Part shown: piece by piece, positions 9,397 through 18,153 of the stretch
Layout of the letters: every line of letters begins with the position of its first letter
Position numbering within the stretch: the stretch's first letter is position 1
Position numbers and translations under genes: made by a program
Notes under the pieces: model-generated
Databases searched by the model: none
What the model saw: the letters and a program-made list of their open reading frames with translations, nothing else
Told to the model about the DNA's origin: nothing
Source: JAZLEZ01 sp045615505
Lineage (GTDB): Bacteria > Spirochaetota > Spirochaetia > Sphaerochaetales > Sphaerochaetaceae
Length of the DNA: 64,000 bases
Direction of reading: 5' to 3'
Assembly: GCA_045615505.1 (NCBI GenBank)
Contig: JAZLEZ010000008.1
Location: 25,338-89,337, forward strand

Positions 9397-10572
9397 TTAA
9401 TTTTGCAAAGCAGGACTGTTTAGGTCAATAAGTTTAAGAGTATTGGTATGAGCAAATTCAATTACGGAACTGTCGAAACCGAAGATATGACCGTAGTCTT
9501 CCAGATATGAAGTAAAACTGCTGATTTCGGACTCCCTGATTATCATTGCAACAAGACCTCCGAGCCCGTTGAAAATCATACAGGACCCCAGACACGCAGA
9601 AAGACCTGAAGACCGTTTTATCAACCAGTCGATTTCCGGACAAGTAAGTTCCAGTTCGTCTTTAATGCTTTTCTCAATTCTGGAAAAAAGCTTCCCGAAA
9701 GATACAAAATCTCCGGTTTTGATTACTTTTTCCGCAGAAGAGGCTATACGGAATTCATTTATCAGATACTGACAGTGTTTTCTATCTTCTTCATTGATAC
9801 CGTCCGTTTCCTCTTTTATTTTCAACCCGTTGAAATCACTCATACTTATTCTGTTGAAAAACATCCTGTATTTCTCGGCAGCCTGCTTCAGAGATTCTTT
9901 CGTATAGGCAAGCTCTTCCTTCATAGCCGAAGATGCAATGTTTCCGTCAACAAGAAGGAGCTTGTATTCAGATTTTTTGAAAGGATTGGGAAGAAGTGAA
10001 AAAGTCTGTCCTTCCAAATTAACCAAAACAAACTTGTCTTTTTCTGCTTGAATAATTGTTTTGATATCAAGAACCGGCGGTAATTCCGAACAGAATGATG
10101 TAAATACTTTGCAACAGGCCGCTGTCATTTCTTCTTTGCTCATTTTAAGTTTGAACAAATTGTTCAGCCCGAAAATCAAACCGGCTGTAAGTGCAGAATC
10201 CACGGAAACACTGTCGCACTCCAGAAGATTGCCGTCCATGGTAATGGTCAGTCCGCAGAAACTTGTCAAAGCACCGTTTATTCCGGCTACAGCACCTTTG
10301 ATATAATTGAACCATTTTTCTTCTTTTTTGTATTTAGCCGAAGCTATCTGGTATTTTTTATGCTCCCCCGAAACACAGTTTGAAGCCACTACCTGCCCAT
10401 CCGATCTGAGGGAAATTGCAATGTATAATGTCCTTTCACCGCAAGAACAAAGAGAAACACCATTGTATAATTCCGCAAAAGCCCCGAGGAATTTATTGAC
10501 CGACGGAACAGATACAATCACCTGCGGTTTCAATCCGCCGGAATCAGTCTTATGAACCCTAATTAATTCCAT
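9397..10572 (-). CDS. Galactokinase-like GHMP-fold protein with degenerate motifs
   Basis: Collinear with galactokinase along most of its length, but the hallmark motifs are eroded. The PGRVNLIGEHTDY region reads PSVNKFLGAFAELYNG, the ATP loop GLGSSAAL-type reads DSVSVDSAL with no glycines, and the C-terminal GGGFGG reads FNGLGG. A conserved stretch near the end (PEIDWLI and the preceding GDFVSFGKLF) and the hydrophobic helix after the ATP loop keep the family pattern. An aspartate remains where galactokinase has its MDQ aspartate (VLDIK). It is therefore probably a folded pseudoenzyme or a kinase of altered specificity. The ATG at 10572 is preferred over a TTG at 10581; neither has a clear ribosome binding site. 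First gene of the operon with surE, nifS and nifU. Confidence 0.65.
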   Translation of the reverse strand: MELIRVHKTDSGGLKPQVIVSVPSVNKFLGAFAELYNGVSLCSCGERTLYIAISLRSDGQVVASNCVSGEHKKYQIASAKYKKEEKWFNYIKGAVAGINGALTSFCGLTITMDGNLLECDSVSVDSALTAGLIFGLNNLFKLKMSKEEMTAACCKVFTSFCSELPPVLDIKTIIQAEKDKFVLVNLEGQTFSLLPNPFKKSEYKLLLVDGNIASSAMKEELAYTKESLKQAAEKYRMFFNRISMSDFNGLKIKEETDGINEEDRKHCQYLINEFRIASSAEKVIKTGDFVSFGKLFSRIEKSIKDELELTCPEIDWLIKRSSGLSACLGSCMIFNGLGGLVAMIIRESEISSFTSYLEDYGHIFGFDSSVIEFAHTNTLKLIDLNSPALQN

Positions 10573-10607
10573 ACATAACAATTATAAAGTTCGGAATTTA
10601 ATAAAGC

Positions 10608-10640
10608 AAATAAAAAAGGCCCCGTACAATCGGGACCTTC
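10608..10640 (-). terminator. Rho-independent terminator after rpmE
   Basis: On the minus strand AAGGTCCCG pairs with CGGGGCCTT (one G-T pair) across a 6-base loop, followed by TTTTTTA. It ends the rho-rpmE unit 20 bases after the rpmE stop. Confidence 0.9.
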
Positions 10641-10659
10641 ATTTCCTTTGAAAAAGAAA

Positions 10660-10869
10660 TTACTTGCTTGTTTCTCTTCCGTAACGCTTGTTGAAACGAT
10701 CAACACGACCTGTTGAGTCAACAAGTTTCTGTGTTCCTGTAAAGAAAGGATGACAAGCAGAACAGATTTCTACCTGAAGATTCTTTGAAGTTGACTTTGT
10801 CTTAATGACATTTCCACAAGAACAGCGGATTTCCTGAAGCTCGTAATTCGGATGAATACCTTTTTTCAT
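10660..10869 (-). CDS. rpmE: Ribosomal protein L31, zinc-binding type
   Basis: Small protein of the large subunit that bridges to the 30S head. Cysteines in RCSCGN and ICSACH form the zinc-binding pattern of the C+ type, and [20 protein letters not shown] is the family signature. 69 residues. It follows rho, an order found in many bacteria, with its own hairpin in front and a terminator behind. Confidence 0.97.
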   Translation of the reverse strand: MKKGIHPNYELQEIRCSCGNVIKTKSTSKNLQVEICSACHPFFTGTQKLVDSTGRVDRFNKRYGRETSK

Positions 10870-10882
10870 CTTTTTCTCCGTT

Positions 10883-10905
10883 TCTGCCGGATTATGTTCG
10901 GCAGA
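10883..10905 (-). promoter_or_regulatory. Hairpin in the rpmE leader
   Basis: TCTGCCG pairs with CGGCAGA across 9 bases, just before the rpmE ribosome binding site and after rho. No T-run follows, so it is not a terminator. L31 leaders that control rpmE are known in other phyla; a similar role here is only inferred. Confidence 0.4.
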
Positions 10906-10935
10906 GAATAAAATAATAAATGCGCCGTCTCCGTT

Positions 10936-12672
10936 TTAGACTACAGGAATGGTCCCCGTATTCATCGAACGCAAGAACGCTTCATTATTCTTTGTTTTGC
11001 GCATTTTGTCAACCAACAATCGCGTAATATCGTAATCTTCCATGCCATTCAGGACCGTATTGCGTAAAATCCATATTCTGTTTGCTTCTTCCTGCTCTAG
11101 CAGAAGGTCTTCTCTTCTGGTTCCGCTCTTCTTGACATTGATTGCCGGAAACAGCCTTCGCTCTGCCATCATTCTGTCCAGAACGATTTCACTGTTTCCG
11201 GTACCCTTGAATTCTTCAAAAATCACTTCATCCATTCTTGAACCTGTCTCAATCAAAGCTGAGGCAATAATTGTCAGAGAACCGCCGTTTTCAATGTTTC
11301 TTGCAGCACCGAAAAATCTTTTAGGTCTGTGAAGTGCATTGGAATCGACACCCCCGGACAGAATTTTTCCGGAAGCTGGAACCGTCTGGTTGTAAGCACG
11401 GGCCAAACGTGTAATTGAATCAAGGAGAATTACAACATCTTTTTTATGCTCGACAAGACGCTTTGCTTTTTCTATAACCATTTCCGCAACATTGACATGG
11501 CGATTTGCCTGCTCATCAAAAGTGGAAGCAATTACTTCTCCTTTGACATTCCTTCTCATATCCGTTACTTCTTCAGGTCTTTCGTCAACAAGCAGAACAA
11601 TCAGATGAATCTCCGGATGGTTTGCAGTAATTGAATTCGCAATCTGCTGAAGCAGAATAGTTTTACCTGTTCTCGGAGGTGCAGTAATCAGAGCACGCTG
11701 ACCTTTCCCGATAGGACAGAAAAGATTAATTACTCTCATCGAAACATCGTCATCAGTTCTTTCTGTTTCAAGATTGATTCTCGAATCCGGATAAAGCGGA
11801 ATCAAAGAATCGAAAGGGGCTCTGGTTTTGGCTACTATCGGAGCATCTCCGTTGACAAATGCTATTCTGTTTATGGCAAAGAATCTTTCATTTTCCTTTG
11901 GATTTCTTATAATTCCTTCAATTGTATCTCCTGTCTTGAGATTCAGGAATTTAATAATACCGGCTGAAACATATACATCTTCAGGTCCGGACAAATAGCT
12001 GTTGATTGATGAACGCAGAAAACCGTAACCTTCTGGCAGAACTTCCAATGTGCCTAAAGCATAAATCACACCGCCGCCGGCACTATGCGTTTTCAGAATT
12101 TCCGCAACGACTTCCTGTTTCTTGTACTCGGAAAAATCATCCTCGGTTTTTTCTGTCATTTCAGCAAGTTTCAGTTTGAGATTATGGACAGGCATCACCG
12201 AAAGGTCATTTACAAGCAGCCTGCCTTCAAGATGACCTTTATACTCTTCTTCCGGAATAGCAAGATCGTCCATTGTAAGAGGTTGTTTTTTCTGATTCGG
12301 ATTATTCTTGCGATCCCTGCCTTTTCTCTGATTCAGGTTTTCGGTTTTTTCTTCCTCAACAGTCTTTTCCGCAACTTGCTCTTCCGCCTTGGGTTCAGAT
12401 TCCTGTTGGGGTTTCGGTGCAGGCTCGGTTTTTTTATGGTGTCTGGTTTTCTTCTCTTCAACCAAAACCTGAGTATCCGGCTCTGAAACTGATTCAGGAG
12501 TTGCTTCTGTTCCTGTAACAATTTCTGTTACATTCTCAACCGGCAATTCTTTTTCAGATTGTTCTTTTGCAGAATTTTCTATCACATTTTTTTCTGCAAC
12601 AACTTTGACTTTGCGCCTAAGCACAATTTTCTTTTTTACAGGCTTTTTTTCAGCCACATTTTCATTTTCCAT
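10936..12672 (-). CDS. rho: Transcription termination factor Rho with long N-terminal extension
   Basis: Hexameric RNA helicase that ends transcription. The core is complete: RNA-binding cold-shock-like domain with GYGFLRS, Walker A APPRTGKT, Walker [17 protein letters not shown], and the Q-loop region [21 protein letters not shown]. Before the core lies an extension of roughly 160 residues rich in Glu, Lys, Pro and Gln, ending in a basic stretch ([12 protein letters not shown]). Such inserts can add RNA contacts. The ATG at 12672 has GGGGT six bases upstream; an upstream TTG is ignored. The total is 578 residues against about 420 in E. coli. rpmE follows after 66 bases. Confidence 0.96.
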   Translation of the reverse strand: MENENVAEKKPVKKKIVLRRKVKVVAEKNVIENSAKEQSEKELPVENVTEIVTGTEATPESVSEPDTQVLVEEKKTRHHKKTEPAPKPQQESEPKAEEQVAEKTVEEEKTENLNQRKGRDRKNNPNQKKQPLTMDDLAIPEEEYKGHLEGRLLVNDLSVMPVHNLKLKLAEMTEKTEDDFSEYKKQEVVAEILKTHSAGGGVIYALGTLEVLPEGYGFLRSSINSYLSGPEDVYVSAGIIKFLNLKTGDTIEGIIRNPKENERFFAINRIAFVNGDAPIVAKTRAPFDSLIPLYPDSRINLETERTDDDVSMRVINLFCPIGKGQRALITAPPRTGKTILLQQIANSITANHPEIHLIVLLVDERPEEVTDMRRNVKGEVIASTFDEQANRHVNVAEMVIEKAKRLVEHKKDVVILLDSITRLARAYNQTVPASGKILSGGVDSNALHRPKRFFGAARNIENGGSLTIIASALIETGSRMDEVIFEEFKGTGNSEIVLDRMMAERRLFPAINVKKSGTRREDLLLEQEEANRIWILRNTVLNGMEDYDITRLLVDKMRKTKNNEAFLRSMNTGTIPVV

Positions 12673-12725
12673 CAATACCCCGGAACACAATAAGAATGTG
12701 TTGGATTAAAAATCAAGAATTACTA

Positions 12726-12749
12726 GGAAAAACACCGATGAATATCGGA
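12726..12749 (-). terminator. Probable terminator after cinA
   Basis: On the minus strand CCGAT-ATTC-ATCGG forms a five-pair hairpin followed by TGTTTTT. It sits 6 bases after the cinA stop and ends the rpsT-hup-lnt-cinA unit before rho. Confidence 0.6.
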
Positions 12750-12754
12750 CAAAA

Positions 12755-14029
12755 TCAAATATATAACCAGTGGCTTATGATGTCAATAATCTTGCAGCCT
12801 TCAAGATACAATCTGGTCAGAATCAAAGATGCAACAAGAAATCGTCTTCGTGCCGCTTCACGACTGTGCCAGAATGTTTTAATCATAACAGCCTGAGCGT
12901 TTTTGTTTTTTGATGCAAAACCGATACAGACTGTTCCCAAACCCTTGCCGTTTTCTTCTCCGGAAGGACCGGCTATTCCTGTTATTGAAACTGCAACATC
13001 CGTTCCGGATAATTTCTGCATTCCAGAAGCCATCTGAAGTGCACATTCTTCAGTAACCGTTCCGTTTGTTTCAATCTCTTTTTCATCTACTTTCAGGATG
13101 CGGATTTTAGCCTCTCTACTGTAAGAAGCCACTCCTCCCCAGAACCAGTCGGAAGCCCCGGCTTTATCTGTCAGAGTCTTTGAAAGAAAACCGCTTGTAG
13201 CACTTTCCGCACAGCTTATGGTAAGATTGTTTTGAGCAAGGTAATCCGTAAGAAGTTCAACAGCTTCAACATTACCGTCTTCTATCAGACCCTCTCCTGT
13301 AATTTTTCTCAATCTTGCTATGAAAGCCTGTCTCTCACCTTCGTCATTTCCGTTAATATACAAACTGATTCTGAAAGTCTGGAATCTTGTACCCCATTCA
13401 ATTCTGCCCCTTAAATTCAGTTCGTCGGCAACCTGACTGCACAACTCTTCAAGTTTTGCTTCGGCAATAAGGAATACAGAATACTCATCTCTTTCCTTTG
13501 CGTGATGATAACCTATTAGGTCTGAAAGCATGGGCTGAACATAATTGAAAAACATAGGCTGCATCTCTGCTGGTGGACCCGGCATTGCAGCAATAAAAAC
13601 AGTTCTTCCGTCCTTCAGAATACTGCCCTTGAACCCGGGAGCTGTTCCCTTGGGATTCGGAATAATATCAAAACCATGGGGAATCATAGTTTGCTGTTCA
13701 TTTGCACCATATATTCTTTCGCCGACTCTTGCATATAGGGTATCCCATGCTTCCTTGTTTTTTTCAAGTTTCATTCCTGCAAGGGAAGCTATGATTTTTC
13801 TTGTCATGTCATCACTTGTAGGTCCCAAACCTCCGGTAATCAAAAGAACATCACTGTCCGTGACTCCGAGAGCAAGACTCTTTTCAATTGTTCCGTCATC
13901 CGGAACAAGTACGGAGCGTTTTACGGTATAACCGAGTTTTGTTAATTCTGCTGTCAGAAGCGGAGTATGTTTATCTGTAATAATTCCTCGAGTCAACTCC
14001 GTTCCGATGATATAAAGTGAAACATTCAT
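12755..14029 (-). CDS. cinA: CinA-family protein (nicotinamide-nucleotide amidase)
   Basis: Two-domain CinA. Residues 1 to about 170 form the molybdopterin-binding-like domain (GTELTRG, TGGLGPTSDD) linked to ADP-ribose hydrolysis. The C-terminal domain from about 255 is the NMN deamidase (AESATSGFLS, SITGIAGPSG) that recycles nicotinamide mononucleotide. 424 residues, full length. The ATG overlaps the lnt stop as ATGA. The name suggests competence but the enzyme role is NAD repair; no competence gene is nearby. Confidence 0.93.
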   Translation of the reverse strand: MNVSLYIIGTELTRGIITDKHTPLLTAELTKLGYTVKRSVLVPDDGTIEKSLALGVTDSDVLLITGGLGPTSDDMTRKIIASLAGMKLEKNKEAWDTLYARVGERIYGANEQQTMIPHGFDIIPNPKGTAPGFKGSILKDGRTVFIAAMPGPPAEMQPMFFNYVQPMLSDLIGYHHAKERDEYSVFLIAEAKLEELCSQVADELNLRGRIEWGTRFQTFRISLYINGNDEGERQAFIARLRKITGEGLIEDGNVEAVELLTDYLAQNNLTISCAESATSGFLSKTLTDKAGASDWFWGGVASYSREAKIRILKVDEKEIETNGTVTEECALQMASGMQKLSGTDVAVSITGIAGPSGEENGKGLGTVCIGFASKNKNAQAVMIKTFWHSREAARRRFLVASLILTRLYLEGCKIIDIISHWLYI

Positions 14030-15765
14030 TCTTTTTTCCTTATTTTTTCCCTGATTTTTAGAACAATTCCCAAAGCAAGCAAAGCATACGAAGAAAAGAC
14101 AAAACCTTTCGCAATCAAGTCTGCATAGCGGGTATAAAGAGTCATATCATGAGAAGATCCGGAATAAACAGGCACTTCCCAGATTTTCCATCCCGCTTTG
14201 AAAGGTTCCATTTCATCTGTAATAGTCCCGTCCGGAAGAATCAGACAAGTGATTCCGCTGTTAGTACTGCGAAGCATGGTTTTACGGTTTTCAATACTTC
14301 TGAAGACTGCCATATAAGCATGCTGCTTTTCTGAAACAACAGAACCCGACCACGAATCATTAGTCATGTTTATAAACAGATCCGCACCCTCATTCGCAAA
14401 ACCGGCACATAGATAACCGAAAATATCCTCAAAGCAGATCGGAGTAGAAAAAGAAATTCCGTTGGAAGTATGGAAAACTTTGGACTCGGTTCCCTTCTCC
14501 CACCAGTTATAGTCATTTGCGAGAAGAAGATTGTACAGCCAAGGCATTTGTTTTTCATAAGGAAAATGTTCCGTAAACGGAACAAGATGCTGTTTAAGAT
14601 AGGAATCCATAATAGAACCTTCATCAAAAAGAATTACCGAGTTATAGTCCAGTTTGTTCCACTCGCCGTTTTCATCATACGGAGGAAGTGAAGCATCTTT
14701 TATGACACCGCTCGGATTTCCTGTCAGAAGAGGAATTCCCAATGTATTTCCGAAATTCACAAAATCATTTACCAGAACTTGAGTGGATCTCAGATAATCA
14801 TACTGCGAACCTTTTTCATTACCGGTATAAGGATATGATGTGTACCACGAAACAGAAGGAACAAATGCAGTTTCAGACCATACAATCAAATCCGGATTCT
14901 CCTGTTTAGCCTCAAGACTCATTTTTCTGAGACTGTTGAAATTTTTCCTGTATGTATTGTAACCGCCCTTCCATGAATCTGCATTATGCTGAACCGTTGC
15001 TACCCTGAAAGAAGTGTCAGGCTCCGTTTTATGCCAATGAGTATATGCAGTCACTCCGTAAATAATCTGGAATACTACAAAAATCGCCCATAATCCCAGA
15101 ATAACTCTGTTGTTCCTTATTTCATTCAAAATACCTTCAGATTTTTTGCCCCTTGTCTTGCTGAATCTGTCACAAAGCCAACTTCCTAAAAATGCTTGGG
15201 GAAGTACAATAATGAAGTTCAATAACCAGATACCGGAGAAATCTGCAATCTGAATAAGAATTTTGTATCTGTACAATGCATAGGCAATTGTACCGTACGG
15301 ATAACCTGCAAACCAAGACTGTGCAAGGTAAGTATAGGCAACCCAAATACAAGCCTGAACGGCATAGGAAACTCTTCGTGAAAACATACTGTCCGCAGCT
15401 TTCAAACATACAAACAGTGCAATCATTTCAGTTCCCTTTATTACCTGAACAAGTACATTTGCCAACGGATGGAAAGCAGCCAGCCAGTAATTGAAAATCC
15501 AGTAGTACATATAGCCGAAGAAAAAGCCATAGAACCACACCGTTTTATATGTTGAGTTTCTGATTACCGAGAAAAGAGGTATCAGCGCAAAAAAAGCAAA
15601 GATACCCCACCCGCATTCGCTGATAAAGCTGGGAAACGAAAGAGACAGGAAGAAAGCAGACAATAATAACAGAACAACCTCAGAGCCTATAGCTTTGAGG
15701 TTGCGTCTATGCAGAACTTTTGTCTGCTGTTTATTGATATCTTCAAAAATAACTCTGAGTTTCAA
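14026..15765 (-). CDS. lnt: Apolipoprotein N-acyltransferase
   Basis: Inner-membrane enzyme that adds the third acyl chain to lipoproteins. About six N-terminal membrane segments precede a nitrilase-like domain in the periplasm. The Glu-Lys-Cys triad is visible: VWSETAF (about 297), YLKQHLVPF (about 390) and TPICFED (about 444). A final membrane segment lies at the C-terminus. The only plausible start is a TTG directly after the hup stop, with GGGATAAG a few bases before; no ATG precedes the first membrane helix. At 579 residues it is slightly longer than E. coli Lnt. It would mature the lipoproteins encoded elsewhere in the window. Confidence 0.93.
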   Translation of the reverse strand: MKLRVIFEDINKQQTKVLHRRNLKAIGSEVVLLLLSAFFLSLSFPSFISECGWGIFAFFALIPLFSVIRNSTYKTVWFYGFFFGYMYYWIFNYWLAAFHPLANVLVQVIKGTEMIALFVCLKAADSMFSRRVSYAVQACIWVAYTYLAQSWFAGYPYGTIAYALYRYKILIQIADFSGIWLLNFIIVLPQAFLGSWLCDRFSKTRGKKSEGILNEIRNNRVILGLWAIFVVFQIIYGVTAYTHWHKTEPDTSFRVATVQHNADSWKGGYNTYRKNFNSLRKMSLEAKQENPDLIVWSETAFVPSVSWYTSYPYTGNEKGSQYDYLRSTQVLVNDFVNFGNTLGIPLLTGNPSGVIKDASLPPYDENGEWNKLDYNSVILFDEGSIMDSYLKQHLVPFTEHFPYEKQMPWLYNLLLANDYNWWEKGTESKVFHTSNGISFSTPICFEDIFGYLCAGFANEGADLFINMTNDSWSGSVVSEKQHAYMAVFRSIENRKTMLRSTNSGITCLILPDGTITDEMEPFKAGWKIWEVPVYSGSSHDMTLYTRYADLIAKGFVFSSYALLALGIVLKIREKIRKKE

Positions 15766-16062
15766 TTACTTATCCCAGACCATTTCCTTGAGTTTTTTAC
15801 CGGGACGGAAAACTGCAACTCCATGTGTCTTGACATTTACTATTTCACCGGTTTTTGGATTGCGAGCTCTCTGCTTACCCTTGCGGACTCTTGTTTCGAA
15901 TGTTCCGAATCCTCTGAGCTCAATTATCTGACCTTTCTTCATTCCGGCCTTAATTTCTTCAAAAAGAAGATCTATTACTTCATGAATATCCGTTCTGTTA
16001 AGATTAATCCTATCATGAAGTCTTTCAATTAATTCGGCTTTGGTCAGCTTATCTTTTGTCAT
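15766..16062 (-). CDS. hup: HU/IHF-family DNA-binding protein
   Basis: Dimeric nucleoid protein that bends DNA. It has the family arm signature GFGTFETRVRKGKQRARNP, and the basic C-terminus VAVFRPGKKLKE. The ATG at 16062 has AAGGAG seven bases upstream; a TTG two codons earlier is discarded. 98 residues. It is placed 14 bases after rpsT and abuts lnt. HU and IHF cannot be separated with confidence from this sequence. Confidence 0.93.
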   Translation of the reverse strand: MTKDKLTKAELIERLHDRINLNRTDIHEVIDLLFEEIKAGMKKGQIIELRGFGTFETRVRKGKQRARNPKTGEIVNVKTHGVAVFRPGKKLKEMVWDK

Positions 16063-16076
16063 ATCCAAGCTCCTTA

Positions 16077-16334
16077 TTAAGCCATCTTATTGAATTTTGT
16101 TGCAATTCTTGACTTCTTTCTGTCAGCTGTATTGCGGTGGATAATTCCCTTGCTTGCTGCAGAATCGAGCAGTTTTACGCTGAGTTTCATAGCTGTTTCT
16201 GCAGCTGCCTTATCATTTGCAGCTACTGCAGTATCAAAACCTTTGATTGCAGTACGGAATGTACTCTTTGTTTCGCGATTTCTGAGTCTGCTTTCTGCGC
16301 TCTGGCGTACTCTCTTCTTTGCGGACTTCTTCAT
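16077..16334 (-). CDS. rpsT: Ribosomal protein S20
   Basis: Helical protein binding 16S rRNA. The sequence starts with a basic stretch (KKSAKKRVRQSAESRLRNR) and ends with the conserved KGIIHRNTADRKKSRIATK-type segment. 85 residues. GGAGG lies six bases before the ATG, and a TATACT -10-like box is at 16374-16369, giving a short leader. First gene of the unit with hup, lnt and cinA. Confidence 0.96.
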   Translation of the reverse strand: MKKSAKKRVRQSAESRLRNRETKSTFRTAIKGFDTAVAANDKAAAETAMKLSVKLLDSAASKGIIHRNTADRKKSRIATKFNKMA

Positions 16335-16387
16335 TTATGCCTCCGATATATCTCAAGAACGATATAATAGTATAAAGTAACTCGCCG

Positions 16388-16422
16388 TAAAAAAGGCGAC
16401 GTCTGAAACCTTATCACAGACG
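16388..16422 (-). terminator. Possible terminator after ricT
   Basis: CGTCTG pairs with CAGACG at 16400-16422 on the minus strand, then TCGCC and six T follow. The gap between stem and T-run makes it a weak terminator. The CGCC before the T-run can instead pair with GGCG after it, so alternative folds are possible. Confidence 0.4.
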
Positions 16423-16450
16423 ATAAAACTGGTCAATACAAGATTTTATC

Positions 16451-17536
16451 TCAATTTAACAAAAACTCTTCGACAAATTTTCTGCTGACTTCCCACCTCT
16501 GATTTTTCTCGGAAAACCAGACTTCTGTTCTGGGAACAGTAAGCTCTCCGCCTTCCGGACCCGTAAGAGAAATTTTTTTTGTCAGGATGTTCATTTCACG
16601 GACATAATAGTATTCCGTTCCTATTTTAAGCTTTGTTCCTTCCGGCGGATAAGACGCCTTTTCCTCCACATAAAAGTCATACTCATAACCGAGACAACAT
16701 AACAGCCTGCCGCAAGGTCCTGAAATTTTCATTGAGTTCAATGAAAGATTCTGTTCCTTTGCCATTTTTATCGTAACCGGATTGAGCTTATCGGATACAC
16801 AGTGACAGCAGAAATCTCTTCCGCATACAGCAAGACCTCCCAGAACTCTGGCTTCATCTCTTACACCTATCTGTCTCAGCTCTATTCTCATCTTGAAAAC
16901 CGAAACAAGATCTTTTACAAGTTCCCTGAAGTCAACTCTGTCTTCAGCCGTAAAGAAAAACAACACTTTGGGTTCACAGAGGAGAAAATGGGCAGCTACG
17001 AGCTTCATATCAAGTTTGTGCTTCTGAATTTTTTCTTTACAGATATCGATTGCATTCTTTTCTTCTTTGAGATTGTTCTGATAGCGTTGAATCTCTTCCG
17101 GTGTTGCCATATGGCTTATCCAGTCAACATCACCGTCAACTTCCACAAGTTCAACTTCAGGTTCGGCACTGTCCCAACATTCAGAATCATCATATTCAGA
17201 ATCTTCTATCGGAAGTTTCCCTTTGTATTGTTCAAATTCAAACTCGGGCATTTCTCCCATTGCCACAAGCTCAGTATCCTCAAATTCCTGATTCGGATGT
17301 CCGAAGTGACATGCTCCGCAAACACATTTTCTGCCGCTTTTATAATTATTCTGTCCGAGTTCTGCCGCATTACCTACAACAATCCCCATATCCAGACCGT
17401 ATTTTGAGGGGAATACAACATGTGTTCCGCTGTAATACTTGCTGTCACTGGCACAAACTGTCAAATCATTGTTACCGGGAGTCTTGACCAAATAAATGTA
17501 TGCCTTCTGTGTTTCAATCTTTTCTGATTTTTCCAT
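16451..17536 (-). CDS. ricT: RicT/PSP1-family protein (YaaT-like)
   Basis: Member of the PSP1 C-terminal family; in Bacillus the homologue RicT works with RicA and RicF as an Fe-S protein complex that steers RNase Y processing. The conserved block has CGRDFCCHC (about 245), the PVTIKMAKEQNLSLN stretch and CGRLLCCLGYE (about 280). An unusual feature is an inserted acidic segment (about 80-135) next to an extra cysteine cluster CVCGACHFGHP at about 69-79. 361 residues, longer than the roughly 275 of Bacillus. Monocistronic, downstream of the ribosomal block. RicA and RicF partners are not in the window. Confidence 0.87.
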   Translation of the reverse strand: MEKSEKIETQKAYIYLVKTPGNNDLTVCASDSKYYSGTHVVFPSKYGLDMGIVVGNAAELGQNNYKSGRKCVCGACHFGHPNQEFEDTELVAMGEMPEFEFEQYKGKLPIEDSEYDDSECWDSAEPEVELVEVDGDVDWISHMATPEEIQRYQNNLKEEKNAIDICKEKIQKHKLDMKLVAAHFLLCEPKVLFFFTAEDRVDFRELVKDLVSVFKMRIELRQIGVRDEARVLGGLAVCGRDFCCHCVSDKLNPVTIKMAKEQNLSLNSMKISGPCGRLLCCLGYEYDFYVEEKASYPPEGTKLKIGTEYYYVREMNILTKKISLTGPEGGELTVPRTEVWFSEKNQRWEVSRKFVEEFLLN

Positions 17537-17594
17537 AATCTTCCTACATTTCTATTATTCACAAAATGAATGGTATTTTTCAAGTTTTGATTGA

Positions 17595-17672
17595 AGTGCA
17601 ACTTGCAAAACTCCTTTTTAATTCTCAGGCGTTCTTTGATTTATTAAAGTTCGTCTTGCAAGTTGCTCTGAA
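17595..17672. repeat. R1 palindromic repeat, two inverted arms
   Basis: The arm at 17595-17631 is a diverged forward copy of repeat R1 (27 of 37 bases match the copy at 49144), and 17637-17672 is a near-perfect reverse copy. The outer 17 bases of the arms pair with 15 matches, separated by a 5-base centre, so the whole unit can fold as one long hairpin. It lies directly past the rplQ terminator. It looks like a miniature mobile or REP-like element. Confidence 0.7.
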
Positions 17673-17674
17673 CA

Positions 17675-17702
17675 TAAAAAAACCGGAGTCCGTAACTCCG
17701 GT
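17675..17702 (-). terminator. Terminator of the S10-spc-alpha block
   Basis: On the minus strand ACCGGAGT pairs with ACTCCGGT across four bases, followed by seven or more T. It lies about 40 bases after the rplQ stop. Confidence 0.93.
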
Positions 17703-17742
17703 CATTCCCCCTCCTTTGAAGGGTCTTGTAAAAAAAGACAGC

Positions 17743-18153
17743 TTATTTAGCTTCCTTCTTTTTTTCTGCCTTGGCAGCTTTCTTTTCAAACTTTTCAGTT
17801 TTCTTAGTAAGCTCAAGGATTGCCATTTCGGCAGCATCGTTAAGACGATTTGCTGTCTTGATGATGCGTGTGTATCCACCGTTTACCTCTGCATAGAGAG
17901 GAGCAATTTCGGTGAACAACTTGTTGACAATTGCTTCATCAAACAGATTTGCAGATGCAATTCTGCGATTGTGAACACTGTCAACCTTTGCTCTTGTAAT
18001 GAGCTTCTCTGCTGCACGCTGGACTTCCTTAGCCTTAACATTGGTTGTCTCGATTTTCTCATAGCGGAACAGGCTTGTTACCATGTTTCTCTTGAGAGCC
18101 TTGCGTTCAGCACCCTTTCTGCTCAGAGCGTTGAATCCGATTTTATGCTTCAT
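17743..18153 (-). CDS. rplQ: Ribosomal protein L17
   Basis: Large-subunit protein near the exit tunnel. It starts [20 protein letters not shown] and has the family pattern [16 protein letters not shown]. The 136-residue chain ends in a Lys/Ala/Glu-rich tail. Its start overlaps the rpoA stop by 11 bases. Last gene of the block, then terminator. Confidence 0.97.
   Translation of the reverse strand: MKHKIGFNALSRKGAERKALKRNMVTSLFRYEKIETTNVKAKEVQRAAEKLITRAKVDSVHNRRIASANLFDEAIVNKLFTEIAPLYAEVNGGYTRIIKTANRLNDAAEMAILELTKKTEKFEKKAAKAEKKKEAK

Noticed and set aside
16802..17407. 201-residue plus-strand frame
   Set aside because: Antisense to the conserved ricT gene; no start signal or motif.
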